Assembly: GCF_014236855.1 (NCBI RefSeq)
Contig: NZ_CP051261.1
Span: 2,790,001 to 2,854,000, forward strand
Source of the DNA: Xanthomonas sp. SI
GTDB lineage: Bacteria > Pseudomonadota > Gammaproteobacteria > Xanthomonadales > Xanthomonadaceae
Direction of reading: 5' to 3'
DNA length: 64,000 nucleotides
Position numbers and translations under genes: made by a program. Below the pieces are notes generated by a model. It made no database searches. It saw only the letters and a list, made by a program, of their open reading frames with translations, and was not told where the DNA came from. Numbering within the stretch: position 1 is the first letter of the stretch; each line of letters opens with the position of its first letter. Positions 55,237 through 63,702 of the stretch are shown here, piece after piece.

Positions 55237-55893
55237 CTACCTGCTGAAGATGGTGCGTGCGGGATTGCCGGCCACGGTGACGTTGGGCGGAACGTCCTTG
55301 ACCACCACGCTGCCGGCGCCGATCACCGCGCCATCGCCGACGCTGATCCCCGGGATCAGCGTGGAATGCGGGTGGATGACCACATCGCTGCCGATGCTGA
55401 CGCCGCCGCCGATGAACACGAAATTGCCGATCTGCACGTAGTCGCCGATCGTCACGTCGTGACCGACGATCGTGGTGGACAAGATGGTGACGAATTCGCC
55501 GATGCGGCTATCGGCGCCGATCGAGACGCCGACTTCGAACACACTGCCGCGCCCGATCGGGGTGGCCGAGGCTTCGCGCAGGCGCGGGCGCAGCACCATG
55601 AAGTCCGCCCCGCGCGCGATCAGAGGCTGGCTGTAGCGGCGGCGCGCGGCAGGATCGCCCAGCGCGCACACGAAGATGTCGCCCTCAACGGGCTGGTAGC
55701 TGTCAGGATCCCCAACGATGGGCCAGCGCGTGGTCCGGCCAAGCTCGCTGCGGCTATCCAGGAAACCCTTGATGTCCCAGAGCAGCCCATGTTCGGGATC
55801 GTCGTGACAGGCCATGGCCGCGATGCCGCGGCCGAAACCGCCTGCGCCGACGATCACGACGTGCGAGGGTGTTGTGTGGACGCCGCTGCTCAC
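55237..55893 (-). CDS. NeuD/PglD-like sugar O- or N-acyltransferase
   Basis: 218 residues. The N-terminal domain has a dinucleotide-fold-like GAGGFGRG (16-23), typical of the sugar-binding domain of NeuD/PglD proteins. From about 95 onward there are left-handed beta-helix repeats (IGADSRIGEFVTILSTTIVG, VTIGDYVQIGNFVFIGGGVSIG), and it ends with the family motif VVVKDVPPNVTVAGNPAR. It probably acylates the 4-amino group of a UDP- or dTDP-sugar. The start is GTG at 55893, overlapping the SDR stop as GTGA. Confidence 0.85.
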   Translation of the reverse strand: MSSGVHTTPSHVVIVGAGGFGRGIAAMACHDDPEHGLLWDIKGFLDSRSELGRTTRWPIVGDPDSYQPVEGDIFVCALGDPAARRRYSQPLIARGADFMVLRPRLREASATPIGRGSVFEVGVSIGADSRIGEFVTILSTTIVGHDVTIGDYVQIGNFVFIGGGVSIGSDVVIHPHSTLIPGISVGDGAVIGAGSVVVKDVPPNVTVAGNPARTIFSR

Positions 55894-56669
55894 ACGAATT
55901 CGATGCCTCCATCCATGCTGACGGCCTGCCCGGTGATCTTGCTGCTGGCATCGGAAAGAAAATACAGGCATGCCAGGGCGATGTCCTGCGGCTTGCCCAC
56001 GCCCAGCGGATAGCGCTTCTGGTTCTCCTCGAACCAGGCCTTGTCCTCGGTGATCAGCGTGGTCTCGACCAGTCCGGGACACAATGCGTTGGCGCGGATC
56101 TTGCGGCGCGCCAGTTCCAGCGCCAGCGGACGCAGCGTACCCAGCAGTGCGGCCTTCGAACCGGCATAAGGACCGACGCCGACAGTGCCGGTCAACGCCG
56201 CGATGGACGAGAGAAAGACGATGGAGCCGCTTGGGCGAATGGACTGACGCGCGAGCAGGTGCCGGGTCAGCATCACCGGCGCGATGTAGTTGATGTCCAT
56301 TACTTCTTTGAGGAAGGACTCGGAGACAAGCTTCATCGGCGCCAGGCCGCGGATGCCGGCGCTGTGCACCAGCCCATCGATCGCACCGCACTGCGCTGCC
56401 AACTGCTGCAGGGTGGCTGCCTCGCTCAAATCGCCGACGAACAGGCGATGGCCTTCTCCCTCCAGCGAATCCAGCGTGGCGGTCAGCCGTGTGGCGTCGC
56501 GTCCGCTGACGATCACGCTGGCTCCCGCCGCTGCGCAGGTCTGCGCGACGGCGACGCCGATTCCTTTCGAAGCGCCGGTGACCAGTACCGTCTTGCCCTG
56601 CAACCCGAACATCTCGCGCAGCAGCGTGCCGGTGGCGTGGCTAGCTGTCATGTCGGTCTCCGCAGTCAT
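55890..56669 (-). CDS. Short-chain dehydrogenase/reductase, FabG-like (second SDR)
   Basis: 259 residues, classical SDR. Cofactor loop TGASKGIG (31-38), HSAG, catalytic Ser155, Tyr168 and Lys172 (PYAGSK). C-terminal YFLSDASSKITGQAVSMDGG as in FabG. Likely an NAD(P)H-dependent 3-oxoacyl reductase acting on the ACP-bound chain made by the KAS III of this operon; a sugar oxidoreductase role is possible. The ATG at 56669 overlaps the previous SDR by 4 bases. Confidence 0.88.
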   Translation of the reverse strand: MTAETDMTASHATGTLLREMFGLQGKTVLVTGASKGIGVAVAQTCAAAGASVIVSGRDATRLTATLDSLEGEGHRLFVGDLSEAATLQQLAAQCGAIDGLVHSAGIRGLAPMKLVSESFLKEVMDINYIAPVMLTRHLLARQSIRPSGSIVFLSSIAALTGTVGVGPYAGSKAALLGTLRPLALELARRKIRANALCPGLVETTLITEDKAWFEENQKRYPLGVGKPQDIALACLYFLSDASSKITGQAVSMDGGIEFV

Positions 56670-57433
56670 AGGCGCATCATCAGTGAGAGTCCGCCGTCGA
56701 TGGTCATGGTGCTGCGCGTGACCCAACGGCTCGCGGCGGACAGCAGGTAGACGGCAGCCTGCGCGACGTCTTCCGCTGCGATGAGTCCAAGCGGGGTCAG
56801 GCCGATATTGGTGTCCATGTTGGCGGCCTGCCGCAACCCATCGAGCATCGGCGTGTCGACATAACCTGGGGCGATGCAGTTGGCGCGGATGCCTTGCCTG
56901 CCGTGCTCCAGTGCCAGTGTGCGCACGGCCGCCTCCAGGGCGGCCTTGGCGGCGGCGTAGCCGGTGGCCGCCTGCGGCGCCGCACGGGCCGCCAGCGCCG
57001 AAACGAACACCAGCGAGGCGCCCTGGCGCAGCCGTCGCTTGTACAGCAGTTGCTGGGTCAGCGTGATCGGTGCCAGGTAATTGATCGCCAGCATCTGCTG
57101 CAGGTGTTTCTCGGCAGCCATTCGGAACGGCACCAGCGCTGCCACGCCGGCACAGGAGACCAGGCCATCGTAGCCGTCGGCGGCATCGAGCAATCGCTGG
57201 CGGGTCGGCGCCTCGCTCAGATCGCCTGCCACCACGCTGTGACCGCTGCCGTCCAGCGCGGCGGACACCGTTTGCAGTCGCTCCGGGTCGCGTCCATTGA
57301 GCACCAGCCTGGCGCCCAGTCGGGCGCAAAGCGTGGCGGTGGCGGCGCCGATGCCCGAGGACGCTCCGGTCACCAGCACGACCTTGCCGGTCAGGTCGAA
57401 GGCCTCGGTGGAGATGGTGGCGGTCACGGTCAC
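56666..57433 (-). CDS. Short-chain dehydrogenase/reductase (first SDR)
   Basis: 255 residues, classical SDR. Cofactor loop TGASSGIG (22-29), Ser145, Tyr159 and Lys163 (YAAAK), and C-terminal YLLSAASRWVTRSTMTIDGG. Related to but clearly distinct from the next SDR, so the pair is not a recent duplication. One may reduce a 3-oxoacyl-ACP while the other works on another carbonyl. The start is GTG at 57433, overlapping the KAS III stop as GTGA. Confidence 0.88.
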   Translation of the reverse strand: MTVTATISTEAFDLTGKVVLVTGASSGIGAATATLCARLGARLVLNGRDPERLQTVSAALDGSGHSVVAGDLSEAPTRQRLLDAADGYDGLVSCAGVAALVPFRMAAEKHLQQMLAINYLAPITLTQQLLYKRRLRQGASLVFVSALAARAAPQAATGYAAAKAALEAAVRTLALEHGRQGIRANCIAPGYVDTPMLDGLRQAANMDTNIGLTPLGLIAAEDVAQAAVYLLSAASRWVTRSTMTIDGGLSLMMRL

Positions 57434-58470
57434 GACTCGATCAGATCAGGAAACACCGCGCCTTCGATATCAATCAGGCAGGTACCCCACGACAAGCCGA
57501 TGCCGAAACCGCACAGCAGCACGCGCTTGCGGCCCGATTCCAGTTCCTTGTTGATGCGTGCGGTCATGGTCACCGGCAGCGAGGCGCCGCTGGTGTTGCC
57601 GAAGTCGCGCAGGGTCGAAGGCACTTTTTCCACCGGCAGGCCGAGCTTCTTGCGGATGGTTTCGTTGATCATCCGGTTGGCCTGGTGGAACACGAAATAG
57701 TCGATCTCGTCCTTGGACACGCCTGTGTAGTCGAGCAGTTTCTGCACCGCTGGCGGCACGCGCTGGGTGGAGAAGCTCAGCACTGCCACGCCGTCCAACT
57801 GCAGGTCTATGCCGCGGTGCCAGGCATCGTTCTCGTCGGCGCGGAACGGCATCAGGTGCTGGATGCCGACCGGCTCGCGCTGGCCGCCCACCGGCAGGAT
57901 GATCGCCTTGTAGCCGCTGCCGTCGCTGTTGAGGTCGAAATACATCGGCGCGGCGTCGGCGCTGAATTCCAGCGCGGTGGCGGTGCCGGAATCGGAGAAG
58001 ATCGGGTCCTCCAGGTTGGCGCTGCGGTCGCCCACCAGCAGCAGGCCTTTCTTGACTCCGCCGGCGGCGATCATCGAGCCCAGCAGGTTGATGCCGAACG
58101 GATAGGCCGAGCAGCCCAGGTTGACGTCGAAGGCGACGGTGGCATGCGACAGGCCCAGCCGGTCCTGCAGGATGATCGCGGTCGCGGGGATCGGATAGTC
58201 CGGCGACTGGGTGACCACGATCAGCGCATCGATTTCCTCGCGCTGCCATTGCAGCCGTTCGATCAATACCTGCGCCGCATCGAACGCCAGGTCGGAAAAA
58301 CACTGCCACTCCTGCGCCATGCGCCGGGTCTCGATGCCGATGTTGCGCACCAGCCGCTCGCGCTCGGAACGGATCTGCGGCCGGCAATCGGTCAGGTTGG
58401 AGACGATGCGCTTGGGCACGCAGGTCGCCATGCCGGCAAAGCGCACGTTGTGCAGCGTGGAAGTCGGCAT
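57430..58470 (-). CDS. 3-oxoacyl-ACP synthase III (KAS III/FabH-like)
   Basis: 346 residues, thiolase fold. The catalytic triad is complete: Cys120 (VNLGCSAYPFG), His262 (FHQANRMI) and Asn292 (FGNTSGAS). It condenses an acyl-CoA starter with malonyl-ACP; with acetyl-CoA the product would be acetoacetyl-ACP. It is next to a private ACP gene (1-base gap) and two SDR genes, so it is probably not the housekeeping fabH. In Pseudomonas syringae a KAS III gene in the flagellin glycosylation island is needed for the 3-hydroxybutyryl amino sugar. By analogy this enzyme may supply the N-acyl group. Confidence 0.9.
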   Translation of the reverse strand: MPTSTLHNVRFAGMATCVPKRIVSNLTDCRPQIRSERERLVRNIGIETRRMAQEWQCFSDLAFDAAQVLIERLQWQREEIDALIVVTQSPDYPIPATAIILQDRLGLSHATVAFDVNLGCSAYPFGINLLGSMIAAGGVKKGLLLVGDRSANLEDPIFSDSGTATALEFSADAAPMYFDLNSDGSGYKAIILPVGGQREPVGIQHLMPFRADENDAWHRGIDLQLDGVAVLSFSTQRVPPAVQKLLDYTGVSKDEIDYFVFHQANRMINETIRKKLGLPVEKVPSTLRDFGNTSGASLPVTMTARINKELESGRKRVLLCGFGIGLSWGTCLIDIEGAVFPDLIES

Positions 58471-58471
58471 G

Positions 58472-58696
58472 CTACGCCTCGGTCAGCTGGTAGAGGTCGC
58501 CCACGGTGACAGCGGCGGCCAGGTGCTCGCCGGTGATGGTCTTGCCGTATTCCATGTCGAACATCACGATCACGCCGAGCGCGGCGAGCGAATCCCATTC
58601 GGGAAGCTCGCGCAGCACGGTGTCCGTTGTCACCTCGACCGGCGTCTGGAAATCGGTCGCCGACAGGAAATTCTCGATAAACGTTGCTTGGCTCAT
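58472..58696 (-). CDS. Acyl carrier protein
   Basis: 74 residues, acidic, helical. The phosphopantetheine site is Ser36 in PEWDSLAALGVIVMFD, the DSL motif of carrier proteins. It carries the acyl chain made by the adjacent KAS III. The sequence differs from housekeeping AcpP (no GADSLDTVEL), so it is a dedicated carrier. The ATG overlaps the aminotransferase stop by 4 bases. Confidence 0.92.
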   Translation of the reverse strand: MSQATFIENFLSATDFQTPVEVTTDTVLRELPEWDSLAALGVIVMFDMEYGKTITGEHLAAAVTVGDLYQLTEA

Positions 58697-59868
58697 TCTT
58701 GTTCCACAGGGTGGGCGGAGGAGGGAACAGTCGCCGGAGGGCGACCGCTTTTTGCAGCGGCTGGCACAGTAGCGCCGGCGATCAGGTTGGCGATGGTTTC
58801 CACGTCGCCGGCGCTCAGGCCGGGATAGATCGGCAGGCACAGCACCCGCTCGGATGCCTGCCGCGCCACCGGAAGCCCGGCCGGCGCGGCCGAGGGCAGG
58901 CCGCGGTACATCGGGAAATCGCTGATCAGCGGATAGAAGTAGCGGCGCACCAGGATCTCGTGCTCGCGCATCAGCTGATGCAGGCCGTCGCGGCTCAGCG
59001 GGAAGTCGTCCTCGATCAGGATCGGGAACGAGGCGTAGTTGGCCAGTTCCGGCGAGCGCGGCGCCAGGCAACGCACGCCGGGGACCTGCGCCAGGCGCCG
59101 CCGGTAGTCGGCGTCGATCTCGCGGCGTTGCGCCAGCGCACGATCGATGTGCTGCAGTTGCAGCAGGCCGAAGGCGGCGTTCACCTCGCTCATCTTGCCG
59201 TTGATGCCGGTGGCCACCACCGTGGTCTCGTCGACGAAGCCGAAGTTCTTCAGCCGGCTGATGCGCTGGTAGGTCTTTGCGTCGGGGCAGACGATGGCGC
59301 CGCCTTCGAAGGTGTTGAACACCTTGGTGGCGTGGAAGCTGAGCACGCTGAGGTCGCCGTGGCGCAGGATCGAGCCGCCGTCGTCCTTGACCCCGAAGGC
59401 GTGCGCGGCGTCGTAGATGACCTTGAGGTTGTAGGTGTCGGCGATGCGCTCGATCGCGGCGGTGTCGCACGGCGTGCCGTAGCAGTGGACCGGCATGATC
59501 GCGGTGGTCTGCGGGGTGATCGCGGCCTCGATCTTCTGCGGATCCAGGTTCAGCGTGACCGGGTCGATGTCCACGAACACCGGCTTGATCCCTTTCCAAA
59601 GCAGCGAATGCGCGGTGGCCACGAACGAGTAGGGCGTGGTGATCACCTCGCCGGTGACGCGCAGCGCCTGCAGCGCGGTGAGCAGGGCCAGCGTGCCGTT
59701 GGTCAGCAAGGCCAGGTGTCCCACGCCCAGGTACTCCGCCAGCGCCTTTTCCAGCGCCCGGTGCATGTCGCCGCCGTTGGTCAGGATGCGGCTGCTCCAG
59801 ATCTTCTCCAGGTACGGCACGAACTCGTCCAGGGGAGGCAGCAGCGGACTGGTGACGGGAATGGGCAT
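58693..59868 (-). CDS. DegT/DnrJ/EryC1/StrS sugar aminotransferase (VioA-like)
   Basis: 391 residues, fold-type I PLP enzyme. PLP-binding Asp153 (VIYDAAHAFGV) and Schiff-base Lys182 (LSFHATKVFNTFEGG) are present. It transfers an amino group from Glu or Gln to a 4-keto (or 3-keto) deoxy-nucleotide sugar. The closest functional match by context is VioA, which makes dTDP-4-amino-4,6-dideoxyglucose (viosamine); regiochemistry cannot be read from sequence. First gene of a nine-gene operon. Start ATG 59868, about 70 bases past a sigma-54 promoter. Confidence 0.9.
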   Translation of the reverse strand: MPIPVTSPLLPPLDEFVPYLEKIWSSRILTNGGDMHRALEKALAEYLGVGHLALLTNGTLALLTALQALRVTGEVITTPYSFVATAHSLLWKGIKPVFVDIDPVTLNLDPQKIEAAITPQTTAIMPVHCYGTPCDTAAIERIADTYNLKVIYDAAHAFGVKDDGGSILRHGDLSVLSFHATKVFNTFEGGAIVCPDAKTYQRISRLKNFGFVDETTVVATGINGKMSEVNAAFGLLQLQHIDRALAQRREIDADYRRRLAQVPGVRCLAPRSPELANYASFPILIEDDFPLSRDGLHQLMREHEILVRRYFYPLISDFPMYRGLPSAAPAGLPVARQASERVLCLPIYPGLSAGDVETIANLIAGATVPAAAKSGRPPATVPSSAHPVEQE

Positions 59869-59934
59869 GGTGGCCTGCGTGGGTGCGTGTGAGAATCCGC
59901 GGCGCGGATCGTTGCGACGGGGTTCTGTTCTGAA

Positions 59935-59951
59935 AGCAAGCCATATGCCAA
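59935..59951 (-). promoter_or_regulatory. Sigma-54 promoter of the glycan-biosynthesis operon
   Basis: Minus strand: -24 TTGGCAT (59951-59945), 4 bases, -12 CTTGCT core (59940-59935), with exact GG-N10-GC spacing. One mismatch to TGGCAC. It would drive the aminotransferase-to-FkbM operon, and fleQ ends about 200 bases upstream. Confidence 0.75.
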
Positions 59952-60148
59952 CAGACGTGTCCACTGCTTCCGCGTTCGCCTGCGGGAAGCGCGCGACGAT
60001 CCCCATCGTTCGCGACACAGCCGCATCGGGCCGGCCGGACGCGCGTCCGGAAAGCATGCGATGCGTAGAGGGGAGGGTACTTCAGTTTCTAGCCGCGGTC
60101 GTTCCGTAGCGCAGCAAGCGCGCGACGACGCGGATCGCGAACGCGCGC

Positions 60149-61635
<1,487 letters not shown>

Positions 61636-61639
<4 letters not shown>

Positions 61640-62019
61640 GCCGGTACTCCCTCTGTGCGTAAGCCCTCCAGGATCGGCATCACTTCCTGGATATAGGACA
61701 GCTTGCTGACGAAGTTGTCGGCACCGGCGCGCATGGCGTGCTCGCGGTGCTCGGCATCGTCGAAATGGCTGGCGATCACGATGTACGGGGCCTGGTCCTG
61801 GGTCTTGATCAGGCGCGTGGCCTGCAGGCCGCCCATTTCGGGCATGGCCAGATCCATCAGCACCACCTGCGGGCGCAGCGACTCGGAGCGTTCGATCGCC
61901 TCCAGGCCGTTGGCGGCGCTGCCGATCACTTCCATCCAGTCCAGCTTGCGGAAGTGGCGCATCGCGGCGTTGATGAAACCTTCGTGGTCGTCGACCAGAA
62001 GCACGGACAATTTGTTCAT
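61636..62019 (-). CDS. vemR: Orphan single-domain response regulator VemR
   Basis: 127-residue receiver domain without an output domain. Acidic pair in LLVDDHEG (10-11), phospho-acceptor Asp56 (VVLMDLAMP), and Lys in FVSKLSY. In Xanthomonas campestris VemR is encoded between rpoN2 and fleQ and affects motility, exopolysaccharide and virulence; position and length match here. No histidine kinase is adjacent. Starting at ATG 62019 puts the phospho-acceptor at residue 56. An ATG two codons earlier (62025) is possible. Confidence 0.92.
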
Positions 62020-62032
62020 GTGCATTGTTTCC

Positions 62033-63430
62033 TTAGCCCGCGCGGGCCAGCAGCGGTTTGGCGCGACGGCGTTCGCGGGCGGGGGCGATATCCAGTTGTT
62101 CACGGTACTTGGCCACGGTGCGCCTGGCCACGTTCACGCCCTGGCGCGACAGCAGGCCGGCGATCGCCTCGTCGGCCAGCGGCCGCCCGGACGGCTCGGA
62201 TTCGATCAGGCGCCGCACCATCGCGCGCACCGCCTGTCCCGAAACCGCGGCGCCTTCCAGGCGTACGGCGAAGAAATGCTTCAGTTCGAAGGTACCACGC
62301 GGCGTCTGCAGGTACTTGCCGGTGGTGATGCGCGACACGGTGGATTCGTGCATGCCGATCGCGTCGGCCACTTCCTTCAGGGTCAGCGGCGCCATCGCTT
62401 CCTCGCCCCTGACCAGGAACGCGGCCTGGCGTTCGACGATGGTGCGGGTGGTGCGCAGCAGGGTCTCGTAGCGCATCGACAGGCCGCGGGTCAGCCAACG
62501 CGCCTCCTGCAGCATCTCGCGCAACGGCGCCGCCGCCTCGCCGGCCTCGGCCAGGGCGCGCTCGTGCATCGGATTGACGGTGACGCGGTGGGTGGTGGCC
62601 GGGTTCAGTGCCACCCGCCAGGTGCCGTCGCTGTGCCAGGCGACCACGTCCGGGATCACGTGGCCCAGGTTCTCCGGCAGCAGGCTGTCGCCGGGGCGCG
62701 GCTGCAGCGACAGGATCAGCCGCACCGCTTCGCGCACGTCGTCGGCTTCGGCGTCCAGAAGGCGCGCCAGCAGCGGGTAATCGTGGCTGGCGAGCAGGTT
62801 CAGATCGCCGGCAAGGACGCGTGCGGCCAGATGGCGGCCGGCGACGCGGCCGGGCAGGGCGGCCAGCTGCACGCTCAGGCATTCGCGCAGGTCGCAGGCG
62901 GCCAAGCCGGCGGGGTCGCCGTGCAGCAGCCGCTGGCGGATCGCTTCCACCTGCGCGGCGGAGCGGTCGAAGCGCGCGCAGGCGAGCAGGGTCAGCGTGT
63001 CCAGCGCGCCGTCGAGGTAGCCGGCATCGTCGCTGTGCTCCAGCCAGAACGCGGCCACTTCCAGGTCGCGCTCGTCCAGTTCCAGCGCCAGGCGCTGCAG
63101 CACGCGCAGCTGCGGATCGGTGGACTCGCCGGCGGCGATGCGTTGCATGCGGTCGTCTTCGCCCTCGCTCCAGCCGGCGGCGGAGATGTCCCACATCGAG
63201 GATTCGGGCAACTCGTCGAACGCGGCGGTTTCCAGTGTGTCGTCGTGGTTTACCACCGGCTCGAGCACGCCTTCCGGCTCTTCCAGTTCCAGCAACGGAT
63301 TGGTTTCCAGCGCGCGCCGGATTTCCATTTCCAATTGCATCCCGTCCAGTTGCAGCAGCCGGATCGACTGCAGCAATTGCGGGGTCAGGTGGAGTTGCTG
63401 GCCAAGCTGGGCGGAGACGGTCGGCTTCAT
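62033..63430 (-). CDS. rpoN: RNA polymerase sigma-54 factor RpoN
   Basis: 465 residues. N-terminal activator region QHLTPQLLQSIRLLQL-like (residues 10-27, LHLTPQLLQSIRLLQLDGMQ), core-binding domain, and a C-terminal DNA-binding domain ending in the RpoN box ARRTVAKYREQL. Directs FleQ-dependent flagellar promoters. In Xanthomonas this flagellar-locus copy is called rpoN2; another copy may exist elsewhere. Fourteen bases separate it from vemR, so rpoN-vemR-fleQ form one unit. Start ATG 63430; the upstream in-frame extension is not RpoN-like. Confidence 0.95.
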   Translation of the reverse strand: MKPTVSAQLGQQLHLTPQLLQSIRLLQLDGMQLEMEIRRALETNPLLELEEPEGVLEPVVNHDDTLETAAFDELPESSMWDISAAGWSEGEDDRMQRIAAGESTDPQLRVLQRLALELDERDLEVAAFWLEHSDDAGYLDGALDTLTLLACARFDRSAAQVEAIRQRLLHGDPAGLAACDLRECLSVQLAALPGRVAGRHLAARVLAGDLNLLASHDYPLLARLLDAEADDVREAVRLILSLQPRPGDSLLPENLGHVIPDVVAWHSDGTWRVALNPATTHRVTVNPMHERALAEAGEAAAPLREMLQEARWLTRGLSMRYETLLRTTRTIVERQAAFLVRGEEAMAPLTLKEVADAIGMHESTVSRITTGKYLQTPRGTFELKHFFAVRLEGAAVSGQAVRAMVRRLIESEPSGRPLADEAIAGLLSRQGVNVARRTVAKYREQLDIAPARERRRAKPLLARAG

Positions 63431-63474
63431 GCGAACTTCCTCGGTTTGGCGCCAACCCTCTGGCGCCCGTGGAA

Positions 63475-63490
63475 TGCATAGTGCTTGCCA
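63475..63490 (-). promoter_or_regulatory. Possible sigma-54 promoter upstream of rpoN
   Basis: Minus strand: TGGCA (63490-63486), 6 bases, ATGCA (63479-63475), with GG-N10-GC spacing exact but two mismatches in total. The rpoN ATG is 45 bases downstream. It would mean self-regulation of rpoN. Confidence 0.35.
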
Positions 63491-63534
63491 CCTGACGGTA
63501 ACAGAATCAGGGCGTTCCTGAGCGGGGTAGTCAA

Positions 63535-63577
63535 ATTCCCGACAGCATGTGGGGAAAATCCCTACATCGGCGTAGGG
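63535..63577. promoter_or_regulatory. Palindromic and paired motifs upstream of rpoN
   Basis: The 272-base gap before rpoN has an interrupted palindrome CCCTAC-ATCGGC-GTAGGG (63560-63577). On the minus strand it also has TGTAGGGA (63566-63559), 15 bases, GTCGGGAAT (63543-63535). The same two words occur 14 bases apart upstream of the MCP at 1759. Candidate regulator site; the regulator is unknown. Confidence 0.4.
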
Positions 63578-63702
63578 GGCGCCGGTCGATCGGCGCTGCA
63601 GAGTCAACGCTGGCGGGCTTCGACGGTTTCACGGCGGCAGCTGAGCGGTTAAGGCAAGCCGCATGCCAGTGCGGTGCGTCGGGAACCCGTTCCCGGCTGC
63701 GC

